Source: Campylobacter concisus | Lineage (GTDB): Bacteria > Campylobacterota > Campylobacteria > Campylobacterales > Campylobacteraceae | Direction: 5' to 3' | Length of the DNA stretch: 64,000 nucleotides | Assembly (NCBI RefSeq): GCF_003048575.1 | Contig: NZ_PIRZ01000002.1 | Span: 248,001-312,000 of the forward strand | In this document: one piece after another, positions 53,574-63,213 of the stretch | Position numbering within the stretch: position 1 is the stretch's first letter | Layout of the letters: each line of letters begins with the position of its first letter | Program-made: the position numbers and the translations under genes | Notes under the pieces: model-generated | What the model was told of the DNA's origin: nothing | Seen by the model: the letters and a program-made list of their open reading frames with translations, nothing else | Databases searched by the model: none

Positions 53574-54693
53574 AAATTTCTCCTATCTTCGCCTCGATCT
53601 CGCTTGGGCTTATCGGTCTGCCGTTTGCTTTTAGCAGTTTTGCAAAGTCATCTCTTAATATGATTTTTGAAATTTCGCCACTATACTGACCTAAATTTAG
53701 CTCGCAGACTAAAATTTTATTAAATTTATTTGATATCTCTTTTAGCTTTTTAGCTGGAGCTGGAAAAAGTGTGAGTGGCTTAAACAGCCCTACTTTTAGC
53801 CCTCTTTCACGTAAATTTAAGATCGCTTGCTTGGCTGAAAGCGCCACGCTACCAAAGGCGATGATGCAAATTTCAGCGTCGTTAAGCATAAACTCTTCAA
53901 ATTTCTCGCACTCATCAGTGTGTAAATTTATCTTATCAAATAGCCTGTTCATTGAGTATTCAACGATCTTGCCATCTTCTGTTGGAAAGCCAGTAGCGCC
54001 GTGATGAAGCCCAGTGATATGGTAGTGGTAGCCTTTAAAGAAAGGATTTAGCGTAGCTGGCTCATCGGGTGCTGCCTCGTAGGGTTTATACTCTTTTGGC
54101 TTGCCACCAAATTCTCTTCTTTTATAAATTTCTAGCTCGCTAATCTCAGGCAAACGCACCCTTGCTTGCATGTGTCCTATCGTCTCATCAAGTAGCAGCA
54201 TAACTGGCGTCATAAACCTAGCTGCGAGGTTAAATGCTCGAACTGTCTGCGTATAGCACTCCTCGAGGCTGCTGGGGGCTAGCACTATCATATTTATATC
54301 GCCATGAGTTGGGTTTTTAGCCTGCAAGATATCGCCTTGTGCGACGCGGGTTGGCAAGCCAGTTGAAGGGCCGCCGCGCATGACATTTACGATGACAAGT
54401 GGTATCTCAGCGATAAAGCCAAGGCCTATTTGCTCAGCCTTTAGTGAAATTCCAGGCCCTGAGCTAGCAGTCATCGCCTTAGCTCCGCTCGCACTTGCAC
54501 CAAGAGAAACTGAAATTCCAGCTATCTCATCTTCCATTTGTATAAATGTACCGCCATGTTTTGGCAAAAGCACGCTTAGCTCATGGGCGATCTCGCTACT
54601 TGGAGTGATCGGATATCCGCCAAAGAAGTTACAGCCGCACTCGACCGCAGCCCTTGCTACTAGGGCATTTCCAGTTGATACTAGCTCTCTCAT
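53563..54693 (-). CDS. oorA: 2-oxoglutarate:acceptor oxidoreductase alpha subunit OorA
   Basis: This 376-residue alpha subunit has GGYPITPSSEIAHELS at the N-terminus, the ASSGPGISLKAEQIG block and a C-terminal transketolase-like domain. It forms the active site with OorB. It is the essential Campylobacter route from 2-oxoglutarate to succinyl-CoA in place of the pyridine-nucleotide-linked dehydrogenase complex. It starts 4 bases inside oorD. Confidence 0.96.
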   Translation of the reverse strand: MRELVSTGNALVARAAVECGCNFFGGYPITPSSEIAHELSVLLPKHGGTFIQMEDEIAGISVSLGASASGAKAMTASSGPGISLKAEQIGLGFIAEIPLVIVNVMRGGPSTGLPTRVAQGDILQAKNPTHGDINMIVLAPSSLEECYTQTVRAFNLAARFMTPVMLLLDETIGHMQARVRLPEISELEIYKRREFGGKPKEYKPYEAAPDEPATLNPFFKGYHYHITGLHHGATGFPTEDGKIVEYSMNRLFDKINLHTDECEKFEEFMLNDAEICIIAFGSVALSAKQAILNLRERGLKVGLFKPLTLFPAPAKKLKEISNKFNKILVCELNLGQYSGEISKIILRDDFAKLLKANGRPISPSEIEAKIGEIYGF

Positions 54694-55001
54694 GCGCTCT
54701 CTCCAAGCTTTGCAAATTTATTTGCCTTTACGGCAGCGGCTCGCTCTTTGCTCTCAGCGGTTAGCTTTGCAAATTTAAAGCCTTTATCAGCCACATAAAT
54801 GGCAAAATCAGGGCAGTGAAGCTCGCAGTCGCGACAGCCTATGCATGAGTCAGCATAGACGACCTCTATCATCTTGCCAAGCACCGCCTTTGGCTCAAGC
54901 CTCATCGCTAGCACGCCTGCTGGGCAGTAGCTCACACAGACATCACAGGCTTTACACCTGCTCTCATCGACCCAAACAGGTACGTTTTCTTTTACTATCA
55001 T
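54690..55001 (-). CDS. oorD: 2-oxoglutarate:acceptor oxidoreductase delta subunit OorD, ferredoxin
   Basis: This 103-residue 2[4Fe-4S] ferredoxin-like subunit has CKACDVCVSYCP and CIGCRDCELHCP, eight cluster cysteines in the canonical spacing. It carries electrons from the TPP site to a soluble acceptor. It is the first oor gene. In C. jejuni, as I recall, sucC and sucD stand between mdh and oorD, but here only 8 bases separate mdh from oorD. Confidence 0.95.
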   Translation of the reverse strand: MIVKENVPVWVDESRCKACDVCVSYCPAGVLAMRLEPKAVLGKMIEVVYADSCIGCRDCELHCPDFAIYVADKGFKFAKLTAESKERAAAVKANKFAKLGESA

Positions 55002-55009
55002 CTATATTC

Positions 55010-55903
55010 CTAATCCAAATTTTCTTTTAAAAATTTAATGTTTTTTCTAATATCAGCTTCGCTTTTACTTAGCTGCTCTTGCTCGCTTTCATTTATATTT
55101 AGCTCTAAAATTTCTTTTAAGCCCTCACGTCCAAGCCTTACTAGCCTGCCGCAACTTAGCTCATCATCAAGAAGCACGCTAGCACTTAAAATTTCATCAC
55201 TCTTGCCCATGATCGCTTCACACATTTTCACAACTGCAGCCGCTGGTGCGTAGTAAGCTGAAGTGCCAAGAAGCTTAACGATCTTTGCGCCACCTGTGCT
55301 TGTCTCTTTTTTAAGAATTGCTAGCTCATTTTCATTTAAATTTTCGCTGATATTACTAGCAGATACGATCATCTCGTCGTTGTGAGCGCCAATTATCTTT
55401 GTCTTTAGCTCTTTTGCGTCCTTGTCTTTTAGAAGCGCTAGCTCATATCTGCATCTTGCCCCATCAAGCTCACCAGCCATGCCGATCACTTTATTTTTGC
55501 TAAAACCACTAAATTTATGAGCCGTCCAGACCATCATATCAAGCGGATTTGTCACGACGATTATCACCGCATTTGGTGCAAATTTTGCGATATTTTGAGC
55601 CGTTTGTTTTACGACTACGGCGTTTTTAAGAAGTAAGTCCTCTCTTGTTTGACCCTCTTTCCTTGGGCTTCCAGCAGTTACCACTACGATATCACTGCCC
55701 TCTATTAGCATAAAGTCATCGCCACCGCAAACGGTAGTTTTAGCATTAAAAACGCAGCTTGACTGCGCTAGATCGATAGCCTTTGCGCGTGCCACGTCAC
55801 CAAATATATCCACAAGCGCAATCTCATCGCAAACTTCTCTCATGCAAAGCGCATAAGCTATGCTTGCACCGACGTTTCCAGCTCCAACTATACTTATTTT
55901 CAT
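55010..55903 (-). CDS. mdh: Malate dehydrogenase
   Basis: This 297-residue NAD-dependent LDH/MDH-superfamily enzyme has the dinucleotide loop GAGNVGASIAYAL at residues 7-19. The mobile-loop sequence is RKEGQTR, with Arg at the specificity position (Gln in lactate dehydrogenases), supporting malate as substrate. The catalytic His is in a GAHNDEM segment. It interconverts malate and oxaloacetate. It lies between icd and oorD, with 4- and 8-base gaps. Confidence 0.92.
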   Translation of the reverse strand: MKISIVGAGNVGASIAYALCMREVCDEIALVDIFGDVARAKAIDLAQSSCVFNAKTTVCGGDDFMLIEGSDIVVVTAGSPRKEGQTREDLLLKNAVVVKQTAQNIAKFAPNAVIIVVTNPLDMMVWTAHKFSGFSKNKVIGMAGELDGARCRYELALLKDKDAKELKTKIIGAHNDEMIVSASNISENLNENELAILKKETSTGGAKIVKLLGTSAYYAPAAAVVKMCEAIMGKSDEILSASVLLDDELSCGRLVRLGREGLKEILELNINESEQEQLSKSEADIRKNIKFLKENLD

Positions 55904-55907
55904 TTTC

Positions 55908-58082
55908 TCATCCTATTATTTGATTTAAAATTTTGCTTGGTCTCATGACCTCATTTGCCCTCACTTCATCTGGCAAATAATATCCGCCAAATTCCACGCT
56001 TGCACCATCATTTTGTCTTATCTCTTTTAAAATTTCGCTCTCATTTTTCTCTAGCTCGTCTGCTAAATTTTCAAAAATTTTACTTAAAATCCCGCCACTT
56101 TTTACCATCTCTCTTGCCCAAAAAAGTGCCAAATAAAAGTGCGACTCTCTAGTATCAAGTGTGGCATTTGGCGTTTTATTTTTATCTAGATAGCTAGCAA
56201 CCGCTCTATTTAGCGCATCACTTAGCTCTTTTGCCTCTTTTTTTTGCTTAACAAATGCCAAATGCTCGAGCGAAGCACTAAGCGCTAAAAACTCGCCAAG
56301 ACTATCCCAAAGTAGGTGATTTTTCTCTTTTAGCTCTTTTACAAGCGTTGGGGCCGTTCCGCCAGCACCTGTTTCAAACATCGCTCCACCAGCAAGTAGC
56401 GGCACAACTGAGAGCATTTTTGAGCTGCCACCTAGCTCAAATATCGGGAAAAGATCGGTTAGATAGTCTCTTAAAACGTTGCCAGTTACGCCTATGACGT
56501 CTTTGCCAGCTCTTATTGCTTCAAGCGATCTTAGCATCGCTTGCTCGTAGTTTAAAATTTCAAATTTCACACCAGCACTAGTAAATTTATCTCTAAATTT
56601 TTCAAATTTAGCTATCAAATTTCTATCATGCGCCCTGCTACTATCTAGCCAAAATATAAGCTCATCTTTTGAAATTTCGCCTCTTTTTAAAGCAAGCTCA
56701 AACCACGCATTTATCGCATCATCCTTTGCCTGCGTCATCCTAAAAATGTCGCCACTTTTGACGCTAAATTTAAAGACGCTCTTGCCCGCCTCATCAAAAA
56801 CTACAAATTCTCCGTCCTCTTTTGCGATGAAGGTCTTATCGTGGCTGCCATACTCTTCGGCCTTTTTAGCCATGAGACCCACATTTGCTACGCTGCCTAT
56901 ACTGCTTACATCAAGCGCGCCATGCTCCTTAAAGTCCGCCACGCAGGCCTCATAAACCCTAGCGTAGGTCCTATCTGGGATCATGCAAAGTGAGAAATTT
57001 AGCTCGCCGCTTCTATCTTTTACCTTGCCAGAGTTTCTAATGAGCGCTGGCACGGAGGCATCGATGATAACATCATTTGGCACGTCAAAGTTGCTGGCAT
57101 TTTCATTTAGTGCCCAAATTTTTGCCTTTTTGCTCAAAATTTCATCAAATTTAGCCAAAATTTCATCTTTATTTTTAAGAGTTGAAATTTTAGCAAACAT
57201 ATCTTTTAAGCCGTTTTTTGCCTCAACGCCATGAGCCTTAAATTCCTCACCAAATAGCTCAAAAACCTCTTTAAAGTAGCTCTTTATCGCGTGGGCAAAG
57301 ATGACTGGGTCACTAACCTTCATCATCGTGCATTTTAGATGAAGGCTAAGGGTCAAATTCTCTTTTAGCGCCGTCTCAAAGCAGCTTTCATAAAATTTAT
57401 CTAGCTCATCTACGCTTATAAAGGTAGCATCTACGATCTCGCCACTTTGGACAGCAAGCTCTTTTAAAAGCTCTTTTTTACCCTCTAAGCTTATGAAATT
57501 TATATAAAATTTCTCATCTTTACTAGCGATTATTGAGCGCTCATTTTCATAAAAATCGCCATTTTGCATGTAGCAAATTTTAGTTTTATTTGCCTTGTCC
57601 CAGTTACCGTTGCTATATGGGTGCTTTTTGGCAAATTCTTTAACCGGTGGCAAGACTCTTCTGTCTGAGTTTCCTTGCCTAAGCACTGGATTTACCGCGC
57701 TTCCTAGCACTTTTTGGTATTTTTTAGCGATCTCTTCGTCGTAGTCTGTGATGATCTCGTCTGGATAAAACGGCACGTTTATGCCCTTGCTTCTAAGTTC
57801 CTCGATCGCCGCTTTTAGCTGAACGAGCGTGGCTGAGATGTTTGGCAGTTTTATTATATTTGCCTCTTTGTGCGCGGTTAGCTCACCTAAAAGCTCTAGC
57901 TCATCGGCCTTGTTTAGCCCAAGCTCTTTGTTAAAAAGAGATAAAATTCGTCCAGCCAAGCTTATATCAGCCTTTGTTATGCTAATGCCAGCGCGGGATA
58001 AAAAGCTCTTAACGATAGGAAAGAGAGAGTAGCTTGCAAAAAGCGGTGCTTCGTCGGTTTTAGTCCAGATAATATCACTCAT
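55908..58082 (-). CDS. icd: Isocitrate dehydrogenase, monomeric NADP type
   Basis: This 724-residue monomeric-type isocitrate dehydrogenase is unrelated in length to the 400-residue dimeric form. Typical blocks are RQGNSDRRV (substrate phosphate region), HLKCTMMKVSDPVIFAHA, DASVPALIRNSGK and the C-terminal ETGAGGTAPTLV segment. It makes 2-oxoglutarate and NADPH, feeding OorDABC encoded downstream. It is the first gene of the icd-mdh-oorDABC unit. Confidence 0.95.
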   Translation of the reverse strand: MSDIIWTKTDEAPLFASYSLFPIVKSFLSRAGISITKADISLAGRILSLFNKELGLNKADELELLGELTAHKEANIIKLPNISATLVQLKAAIEELRSKGINVPFYPDEIITDYDEEIAKKYQKVLGSAVNPVLRQGNSDRRVLPPVKEFAKKHPYSNGNWDKANKTKICYMQNGDFYENERSIIASKDEKFYINFISLEGKKELLKELAVQSGEIVDATFISVDELDKFYESCFETALKENLTLSLHLKCTMMKVSDPVIFAHAIKSYFKEVFELFGEEFKAHGVEAKNGLKDMFAKISTLKNKDEILAKFDEILSKKAKIWALNENASNFDVPNDVIIDASVPALIRNSGKVKDRSGELNFSLCMIPDRTYARVYEACVADFKEHGALDVSSIGSVANVGLMAKKAEEYGSHDKTFIAKEDGEFVVFDEAGKSVFKFSVKSGDIFRMTQAKDDAINAWFELALKRGEISKDELIFWLDSSRAHDRNLIAKFEKFRDKFTSAGVKFEILNYEQAMLRSLEAIRAGKDVIGVTGNVLRDYLTDLFPIFELGGSSKMLSVVPLLAGGAMFETGAGGTAPTLVKELKEKNHLLWDSLGEFLALSASLEHLAFVKQKKEAKELSDALNRAVASYLDKNKTPNATLDTRESHFYLALFWAREMVKSGGILSKIFENLADELEKNESEILKEIRQNDGASVEFGGYYLPDEVRANEVMRPSKILNQIIG

Positions 58083-58136
58083 TTTAGCCCTTTTATTTTT
58101 TTAAAATTTATCACTTTCTTTATTAAATCTCGTTGT

Positions 58137-58142
58137 ATTTTA
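58137..58142 (-). promoter_or_regulatory. Possible -10 of the icd-mdh-oor operon
   Basis: TAAAAT preceded by TGCC lies 54 bases before the icd ATG, in the only gap between mltG and icd. It would give a leader of about 47 bases with AAAAGGG near the start codon. Confidence 0.35.
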
Positions 58143-58165
58143 GGCATTTGCCGCAAATTCTAGCT

Positions 58166-59110
58166 CTATTTTCCTATATTTTGGTTGTGCTCGCTTAAGG
58201 TTTTTGAAAAAATATGCTTTTTCGCCTTTTTATCAAGCACAAAGTATAAATAATCGCTCTTTGCAGGATTTATCGCCGCTTTGATCGCGCTTATCGAGAC
58301 GCAGCAGACCGGACTTGGCGGAATGCCGTCGTTTAGATAGGTATTAAACTCACTCATATCACTTCTTATGCGCTCAGCCGTGATCACATCGTGTGAATAA
58401 ATTCCATAGTTTAGTGTGCCGTCCATTTGCAGCCTCATGCCTTTATTTAGGCGGTTATAAATGACTGAGGCGACAAGTGGCATTTCAGCATCATTTGCAG
58501 CTTCCTTTTGAATGATCGAAGCGATCGTTAAAATTTTAAACCATTTTTTCTCGTTGTATTCGCCAAAAATTTTATTGCTGATCTCGCTTTGAGCCTTTTT
58601 TGATGAATTTACAAGATAAAAAGCAAGGTGCCTTTCGCTGATACCTATTGGAATTTTATATGTATTTGGCATCAAAAAGCCATCACTCACTGGAGCAAGG
58701 GCATTATATTCGCTATTTAGCTTAACTGGATCAAGTCCTAGCTGGGCGGCGATCTGGTTTAAAAAAACGATAGTCGTTTCGCCTGGTATTAGCGTTATCT
58801 CGGTTAAAGCTGCTTTTGATTTTGCAAGTTTTTTTAAAAAATCAACCCTTGAAATTTTATCTTGACCGATCTCTATCCAGCCAGATTGCGGAGAGCCGAT
58901 AAAAAGTATGGCGTATTTGTCTATCACGCTTAAGTTAAAGTTGCGATTAGCTAAATAAGATATAATCTCGCCCACACTTCCCTTTGGTATAAAAACGACC
59001 TTGCTTGTGTTTATAGGGCGTGCCAAATAGACAAAAACACTTAGGAAAATGATGGCTACGATATCAAAAAAAATGTCTAAATATGGCTTTTTCATAAAAT
59101 TTTTTATCAT
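58166..59110 (-). CDS. mltG: Endolytic peptidoglycan transglycosylase MltG (YceG-like)
   Basis: MltG is a membrane-bound lytic transglycosylase thought to end nascent glycan strands. It has one membrane helix near the N-terminus (LDIFFDIVAIIFLSVFVYLA) and a YceG domain with IASIIQKEAANDAEMPLVASVIYNRL. That segment holds the catalytic Glu, and MDGTLNYGI follows. The frame is open to an ATG at 59149, but that would overlap the divergent gene by about 100 bases and has no ribosome binding site. ATG 59110 or 59095 is more likely. The protein is about 314 residues. Confidence 0.9.
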   Translation of the reverse strand: MIKNFMKKPYLDIFFDIVAIIFLSVFVYLARPINTSKVVFIPKGSVGEIISYLANRNFNLSVIDKYAILFIGSPQSGWIEIGQDKISRVDFLKKLAKSKAALTEITLIPGETTIVFLNQIAAQLGLDPVKLNSEYNALAPVSDGFLMPNTYKIPIGISERHLAFYLVNSSKKAQSEISNKIFGEYNEKKWFKILTIASIIQKEAANDAEMPLVASVIYNRLNKGMRLQMDGTLNYGIYSHDVITAERIRSDMSEFNTYLNDGIPPSPVCCVSISAIKAAINPAKSDYLYFVLDKKAKKHIFSKTLSEHNQNIGK

Positions 59111-61649
59111 CTTGATTCTTTCATTTATCTTACTTTTAAAATACGGCATAAAAATTAACGATTTCGAGTTTTACGGCGTAAAATTGGAGCAATTATATAT
59201 AAAATTAGATAAAAAAATAATTGCAAGAGCAAAGCAGATAAAGCTCCCAAATTTTAAGAAAGAAAGCAAGCAAAAAAGCAGCGATGAGCGCCTTTTAAAT
59301 CTTAGTAAAAGCGTAGATTTTATAGATACGATTTTTCAAGAAATTTCACTTGAAAATGTGCAAATAGGAGATGATTTTAAACTAAAAATTCTATTTTTAG
59401 ATGATATATTTTTTGTTGATAGCCCTTATTTAAACGTGGATATAAAATTCCAAAACGAACAGCAAGACGGAATAGATCTTTTTAGCGTTAGAAATTTAAG
59501 CTTTAAGGATTTTAATGTAAGCATTAGCGGCGAAGGGAGTGCAGATTTTGATAAAAATGACTATAAATTTGAGGGAAATTTCACCTCTCATGAGCTGCGT
59601 GGTAAGCTAAATTTTGCCCTAAAAGATACATTTTTAACCTACAAAGCTTATGATGTCGAGGCTGGAAGCATTAAAAACTTCATCGATGAGCTTGATAGAC
59701 GCATAGAGCTAAATAGTGAAGTTAAAAACTGGATATATGGATACATCGTTGCTGATGATTACGAGCTAAAAGAGATAAATGGCAAGGCTGATCTAGCTAA
59801 AAATAACTTTTATCTAAATGATCTAAATGCCACCGCAAATACTAAAAATTTGCTCGTTAAATTTGAAAAAGGCTTACCAGCCGTAAATGTAGGTGAGACA
59901 AATATCACGCTTAAAAACTCAAAGCTTAAATTTGATCTTATTTCGCCTATTTACAAGGGTAAAAAGCTTGATGGCTCAAGCGTTGTGATAAATAATATCT
60001 TTGATGAAAAAAGCGCAAATTTAGAGCTTTTTATAAAGACAAAATCAATTTATGATGAAGCTATAAATGAGATATTAAAAGCCTATAAGATCGTCGTGCC
60101 AGTAAAACAGCTTAGCGGAAAAATGGATGCTAGCTTAAAAATTTTGATAAAACTAGACGAGAAAAGCTTAGAAAATTTTGATGAAAAAAGCGTCATTGCA
60201 AATGGAGAATTTAAGCTAAGTGATGCGGTTTTAGAAATAGCTGGAAGTAAATTTAATACCAAAAATGCTCTCGTAAAGCTCATAAATACGACGAATTTAA
60301 ACATCGATGCTACTGGCTTTGGGCTTGAGTTTTTTAAAGCAAATGCTAAGGCCGATATAAATTTACAAAAAAGTACTGGCGAGATAAAAGGCGTGATAGA
60401 AAGCTTTGATCTAAAAGAAAAAAATGATGAAATTTTAGCCTTTAAAAATGAGCCATTTAACGCATTTTTGGACTTTAGCAAGGCTGATGAAACTTTGCTT
60501 AAGATAGAGCCATTTGGGCTTGATATGAGCTTTGGCAGTGAAAGTAAAATATCAACAAAAAATAGTAAATTTTTCATAGAAAGCTCGCCTGTTTTAAAGG
60601 AAAATGGAGTGCGTGGTTTTGATGAGCTTAGCATAAAAAGCAAGGATTTTACTGATCTTGAAATTTTTGCCAAAGAGGCAAACTTTGATTTGCCGTTTTT
60701 AGATAAAAATGGCTCAAAGTACGAAAATGACGATCTTAAAATTTTAGTCTCAAAAACTGGTGTGAAGGTAGATAGCGCAAGTAAAAAGTTAAGCCTAGAC
60801 ATAAAAGAAAAAGCCATAAACGTAAAAACTAAAGATCTAAATTTGCTAGTGCTTGACGATAACAAAACCAGCGAGCAAATCACGCCGCTTGAGCTTTTAG
60901 CAAAAAATGGCAATATCATTTTAAGGGATCTAAACAAGACCTTGCCATTTGCTAGCTTTAGTGCCGAGAAAAAGGGCAAAAGCACCTCGCTAAATGGGCT
61001 AGCAAAACAAGGAAGAGTTGGCTATTTTAACGATGAAAAAAGTATAAATTTAGACGCAACCGACATAAGCGGAGAATTTATCAACGACCTTTTTGGCATC
61101 AAGAGCTTTGAGGGCGGTAAATTTCGCCTAAAACTTCTTGGAGAAAGCACAAAAGATTTTAAGGCAGAGGTGAGATTTTTTGGAACATATCTCAAAGACT
61201 ACATCTTTTATCAAAAGCTGCTTAGCTTCCTAAACTCCGTTCCATCGCTTCTTAGCTTTAAAACACCTGACTTTAACGACAAGGGCTTTACTGTTAAAAA
61301 TGGTAAAATTTTGCTCACTAGAAATGGCGATATGATCGAGTTTTTGGCGATTGAAATGATAGGCACAAGTGCTGATATCGGCGGGCGTGGCACGATCGAT
61401 CTAAAGAGTAAAAAGATAAACATCGACCTTGAGCTAAAGCTACTAAAAGACGCTAGCAGTATCATTGATAAAATTCCACTGGTAAATCAAATAATCCTTG
61501 GCAAGGACCGCTCGCTCTCAACTGTCATCGCCATACGAGGCACTACCGACAAGCCTGAGTACTCGACGCAGATCCTGCAAGACGCCCTGCTTTCGCCACT
61601 AAAGATAATAAGAAACGTGATTCAGGCTCCGTTTTTGATATTTGAGTAG
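59052..61649 (+). CDS. AsmA/YhdP-like envelope protein (DUF3971-type)
   Basis: This 865-residue protein has one N-terminal membrane helix (about residues 14-32) and a long, repetitive beta-rich periplasmic body. AsmA_2-like features mark the C-terminus (GGRGTIDLKSKKINIDLELKLL, PEYSTQILQDALLSPL). AsmA and YhdP proteins form lipid-conducting bridges between the two membranes. ATG 59052 is preferred over the adjacent ATG because AGGA lies five bases upstream. It is divergent from mltG, and their 5' ends overlap, as in C. jejuni, where the order mltG-like/AsmA-like/icd is the same as I recall. Confidence 0.82.
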   Translation: MATISKKMSKYGFFIKFFIILILSFILLLKYGIKINDFEFYGVKLEQLYIKLDKKIIARAKQIKLPNFKKESKQKSSDERLLNLSKSVDFIDTIFQEISLENVQIGDDFKLKILFLDDIFFVDSPYLNVDIKFQNEQQDGIDLFSVRNLSFKDFNVSISGEGSADFDKNDYKFEGNFTSHELRGKLNFALKDTFLTYKAYDVEAGSIKNFIDELDRRIELNSEVKNWIYGYIVADDYELKEINGKADLAKNNFYLNDLNATANTKNLLVKFEKGLPAVNVGETNITLKNSKLKFDLISPIYKGKKLDGSSVVINNIFDEKSANLELFIKTKSIYDEAINEILKAYKIVVPVKQLSGKMDASLKILIKLDEKSLENFDEKSVIANGEFKLSDAVLEIAGSKFNTKNALVKLINTTNLNIDATGFGLEFFKANAKADINLQKSTGEIKGVIESFDLKEKNDEILAFKNEPFNAFLDFSKADETLLKIEPFGLDMSFGSESKISTKNSKFFIESSPVLKENGVRGFDELSIKSKDFTDLEIFAKEANFDLPFLDKNGSKYENDDLKILVSKTGVKVDSASKKLSLDIKEKAINVKTKDLNLLVLDDNKTSEQITPLELLAKNGNIILRDLNKTLPFASFSAEKKGKSTSLNGLAKQGRVGYFNDEKSINLDATDISGEFINDLFGIKSFEGGKFRLKLLGESTKDFKAEVRFFGTYLKDYIFYQKLLSFLNSVPSLLSFKTPDFNDKGFTVKNGKILLTRNGDMIEFLAIEMIGTSADIGGRGTIDLKSKKINIDLELKLLKDASSIIDKIPLVNQIILGKDRSLSTVIAIRGTTDKPEYSTQILQDALLSPLKIIRNVIQAPFLIFE

Positions 61650-61871
61650 TTTAAATCTACAACACACAGAAATTATAGAAAAATTATTGGCTGCTTCTAA
61701 AGCCAAGACTGGTGCTCATTTTTGATTATATATATTATCCTCGGCTCGCAAAGCGCGTAAAAAGGATATCAAAAGCTAAAGATCAAGGCTTTGATAGCTA
61801 TTTTTTGATACTATAACCATTAAAATATTTTGATAAAAACATAAAATTTTACATATAAAAATATGTAAAAT
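61650..61871. other. Convergent intergenic region
   Basis: About 220 bases between the AsmA-like gene and hypA. It holds short stems (TTGGCT/AGCCAA at 61687-61706, plausibly the plus-strand terminator) and the longer hypA-side hairpin. I see no RNA gene. Some short frames look codon-like but contain stops. Confidence 0.5.
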
Positions 61872-61873
61872 TT
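61844..61873 (-). terminator. AT-rich hairpin at the hypA stop
   Basis: AAATTTTACATAT and ATATGTAAAATTT form a perfect 13-base inverted repeat around AAAA. On the minus strand the stem starts at the hypA stop codon and is followed by ATGTTTTTATC. It is a likely though GC-poor terminator for the hyp operon. Confidence 0.5.
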
Positions 61874-62213
61874 ACTTCATCTCAAGGCGCATCAGATACA
61901 TATCCTCGCCGTCAGTCACCTTTAAATTTTGGCTTTTGCACTTTGGGCAAGTAAAGTCATTTTCATTAAGCTCCCCGCCAAATCCACAATCCAAACACTC
62001 AATAACAATGCCTTGTAAATTTATCACAAGTTCGGCGTTTTCGCAGATCGTACCAGCCTTATAAACATCAAAAGCGCTCTGCAAATAATGAGGCTCCACT
62101 CCACTTAAACGGCCGACCTTTATCTCGATCTTGCTTATCTCTTTGGCGTTTTCTTTGGCGGCATTTTTCTCGCAAAGGCTAACTAAATTTTGAACGATAC
62201 TAAGCTCGTGCAT
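61872..62213 (-). CDS. hypA: Hydrogenase nickel incorporation protein HypA
   Basis: HypA delivers nickel to NiFe hydrogenase, and in relatives also to urease, with HypB. The 113-residue protein begins MHE, whose His2 and amino terminus bind nickel. The zinc site has CLDCGF and CPKCKS, two CxxC pairs. It overlaps hypE by one base. Confidence 0.96.
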   Translation of the reverse strand: MHELSIVQNLVSLCEKNAAKENAKEISKIEIKVGRLSGVEPHYLQSAFDVYKAGTICENAELVINLQGIVIECLDCGFGGELNENDFTCPKCKSQNLKVTDGEDMYLMRLEMK

Positions 62214-63205
62214 TAGCAGATCCTTGGTAGTAGCTCGCCCTTTGGCGGCTCGAGAAATCTTCTTGATTTATAGGCGTTTTCAATGATGACACGCTCGTTT
62301 TTAGCCTCCATTACCTCGCCTATTATCATCGCGTTTTGATCAAATTCTCTTAAAATTTTAAGCGCAGCCTCGGCCTCGTTCTCATCAACAGCCATCACAA
62401 AAGTGCCCTCATTTGCAAGCTCATAAGGCTCAAAACCAAATAGCTCGCAAACGCCCATAACTTCGTTTGACACTTTGATATTTTCTTCAAAAACTAAGAT
62501 GTCAAATTTACTAAATTTAGCCCACTCATTTAGCACCGCACTTAGTCCGCCCCTTGTCGCATCACGCATGCACTGCGGCTTTATGCCAGCGCTAAATAGC
62601 TTTAAAGCAACCTCTTTTAGACTCTTACAGTCACTTTTTAGATCAAGTCCGAGCTCAAATTCCTCTCTTGCTGCTAGCACCACGCCGCCGTGTCTGCCAA
62701 CATCTCCAGAGATTAAAATTTTAGCCCCTGCTTTTAAATTTTTAAGCTCCACACCTTCGCAAACTATTTCGCCAATGCCTGCTGTGTTTATAAAAATTTT
62801 ATCGCATTTGCCCTTTGGTACGACCTTTGTATCGCCACAAACTACGCTTACACCGCTCTCTTTGCAAGTTTTAGCAAGCGAGCCAAGCACACGCTCGAGC
62901 TCTTCTATACTAAGCCCCTCTTCGATTATGAGCGAACAGCTTAGGTATTTTGCGCTTGCACCAACCATCGCAAGATCGTTTATCGTGCCACAAGCTGCGA
63001 TCTTGCCGATATCGCCGCAACTAAAAAAAATGGGAGTTACCACAAAGCTATCAGAGCTAAATGCGATCTTGCCGCTTAAATTTAATATCGCAGAGTCGTT
63101 GCTTTGCCTTAAAATTTCGTTATCAAAAATTTTAAATATTGTCTCGTTTATAAGCGAGTTCATCTCCTCGCCACCGCCGCCGTGGCTTAGCATTATCTTT
63201 TTCAT
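62213..63205 (-). CDS. hypE: Hydrogenase maturation protein HypE
   Basis: HypE is the PurM-like ATPase that dehydrates a carbamoyl group on its C-terminal cysteine to thiocyanate, making the cyanide ligand of the NiFe site. The 330-residue protein ends PRIC, the conserved tail with Cys330. It also has LSHGGGGEEMNSLI at the start, SSDSFVVTP, CGDTKVVPKGKCD and GGLSAVLNEWA. It follows hypD by 8 bases. Confidence 0.96.
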   Translation of the reverse strand: MKKIMLSHGGGGEEMNSLINETIFKIFDNEILRQSNDSAILNLSGKIAFSSDSFVVTPIFFSCGDIGKIAACGTINDLAMVGASAKYLSCSLIIEEGLSIEELERVLGSLAKTCKESGVSVVCGDTKVVPKGKCDKIFINTAGIGEIVCEGVELKNLKAGAKILISGDVGRHGGVVLAAREEFELGLDLKSDCKSLKEVALKLFSAGIKPQCMRDATRGGLSAVLNEWAKFSKFDILVFEENIKVSNEVMGVCELFGFEPYELANEGTFVMAVDENEAEAALKILREFDQNAMIIGEVMEAKNERVIIENAYKSRRFLEPPKGELLPRIC

Positions 63206-63213
63206 TAAATTCC

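Noticed and set aside
60083-60985. A 300-codon minus-strand frame opposite the AsmA-like gene
   Set aside because: Ser/Phe/Lys-rich with no domain. It is an antisense shadow of a codon-biased AT-rich gene.
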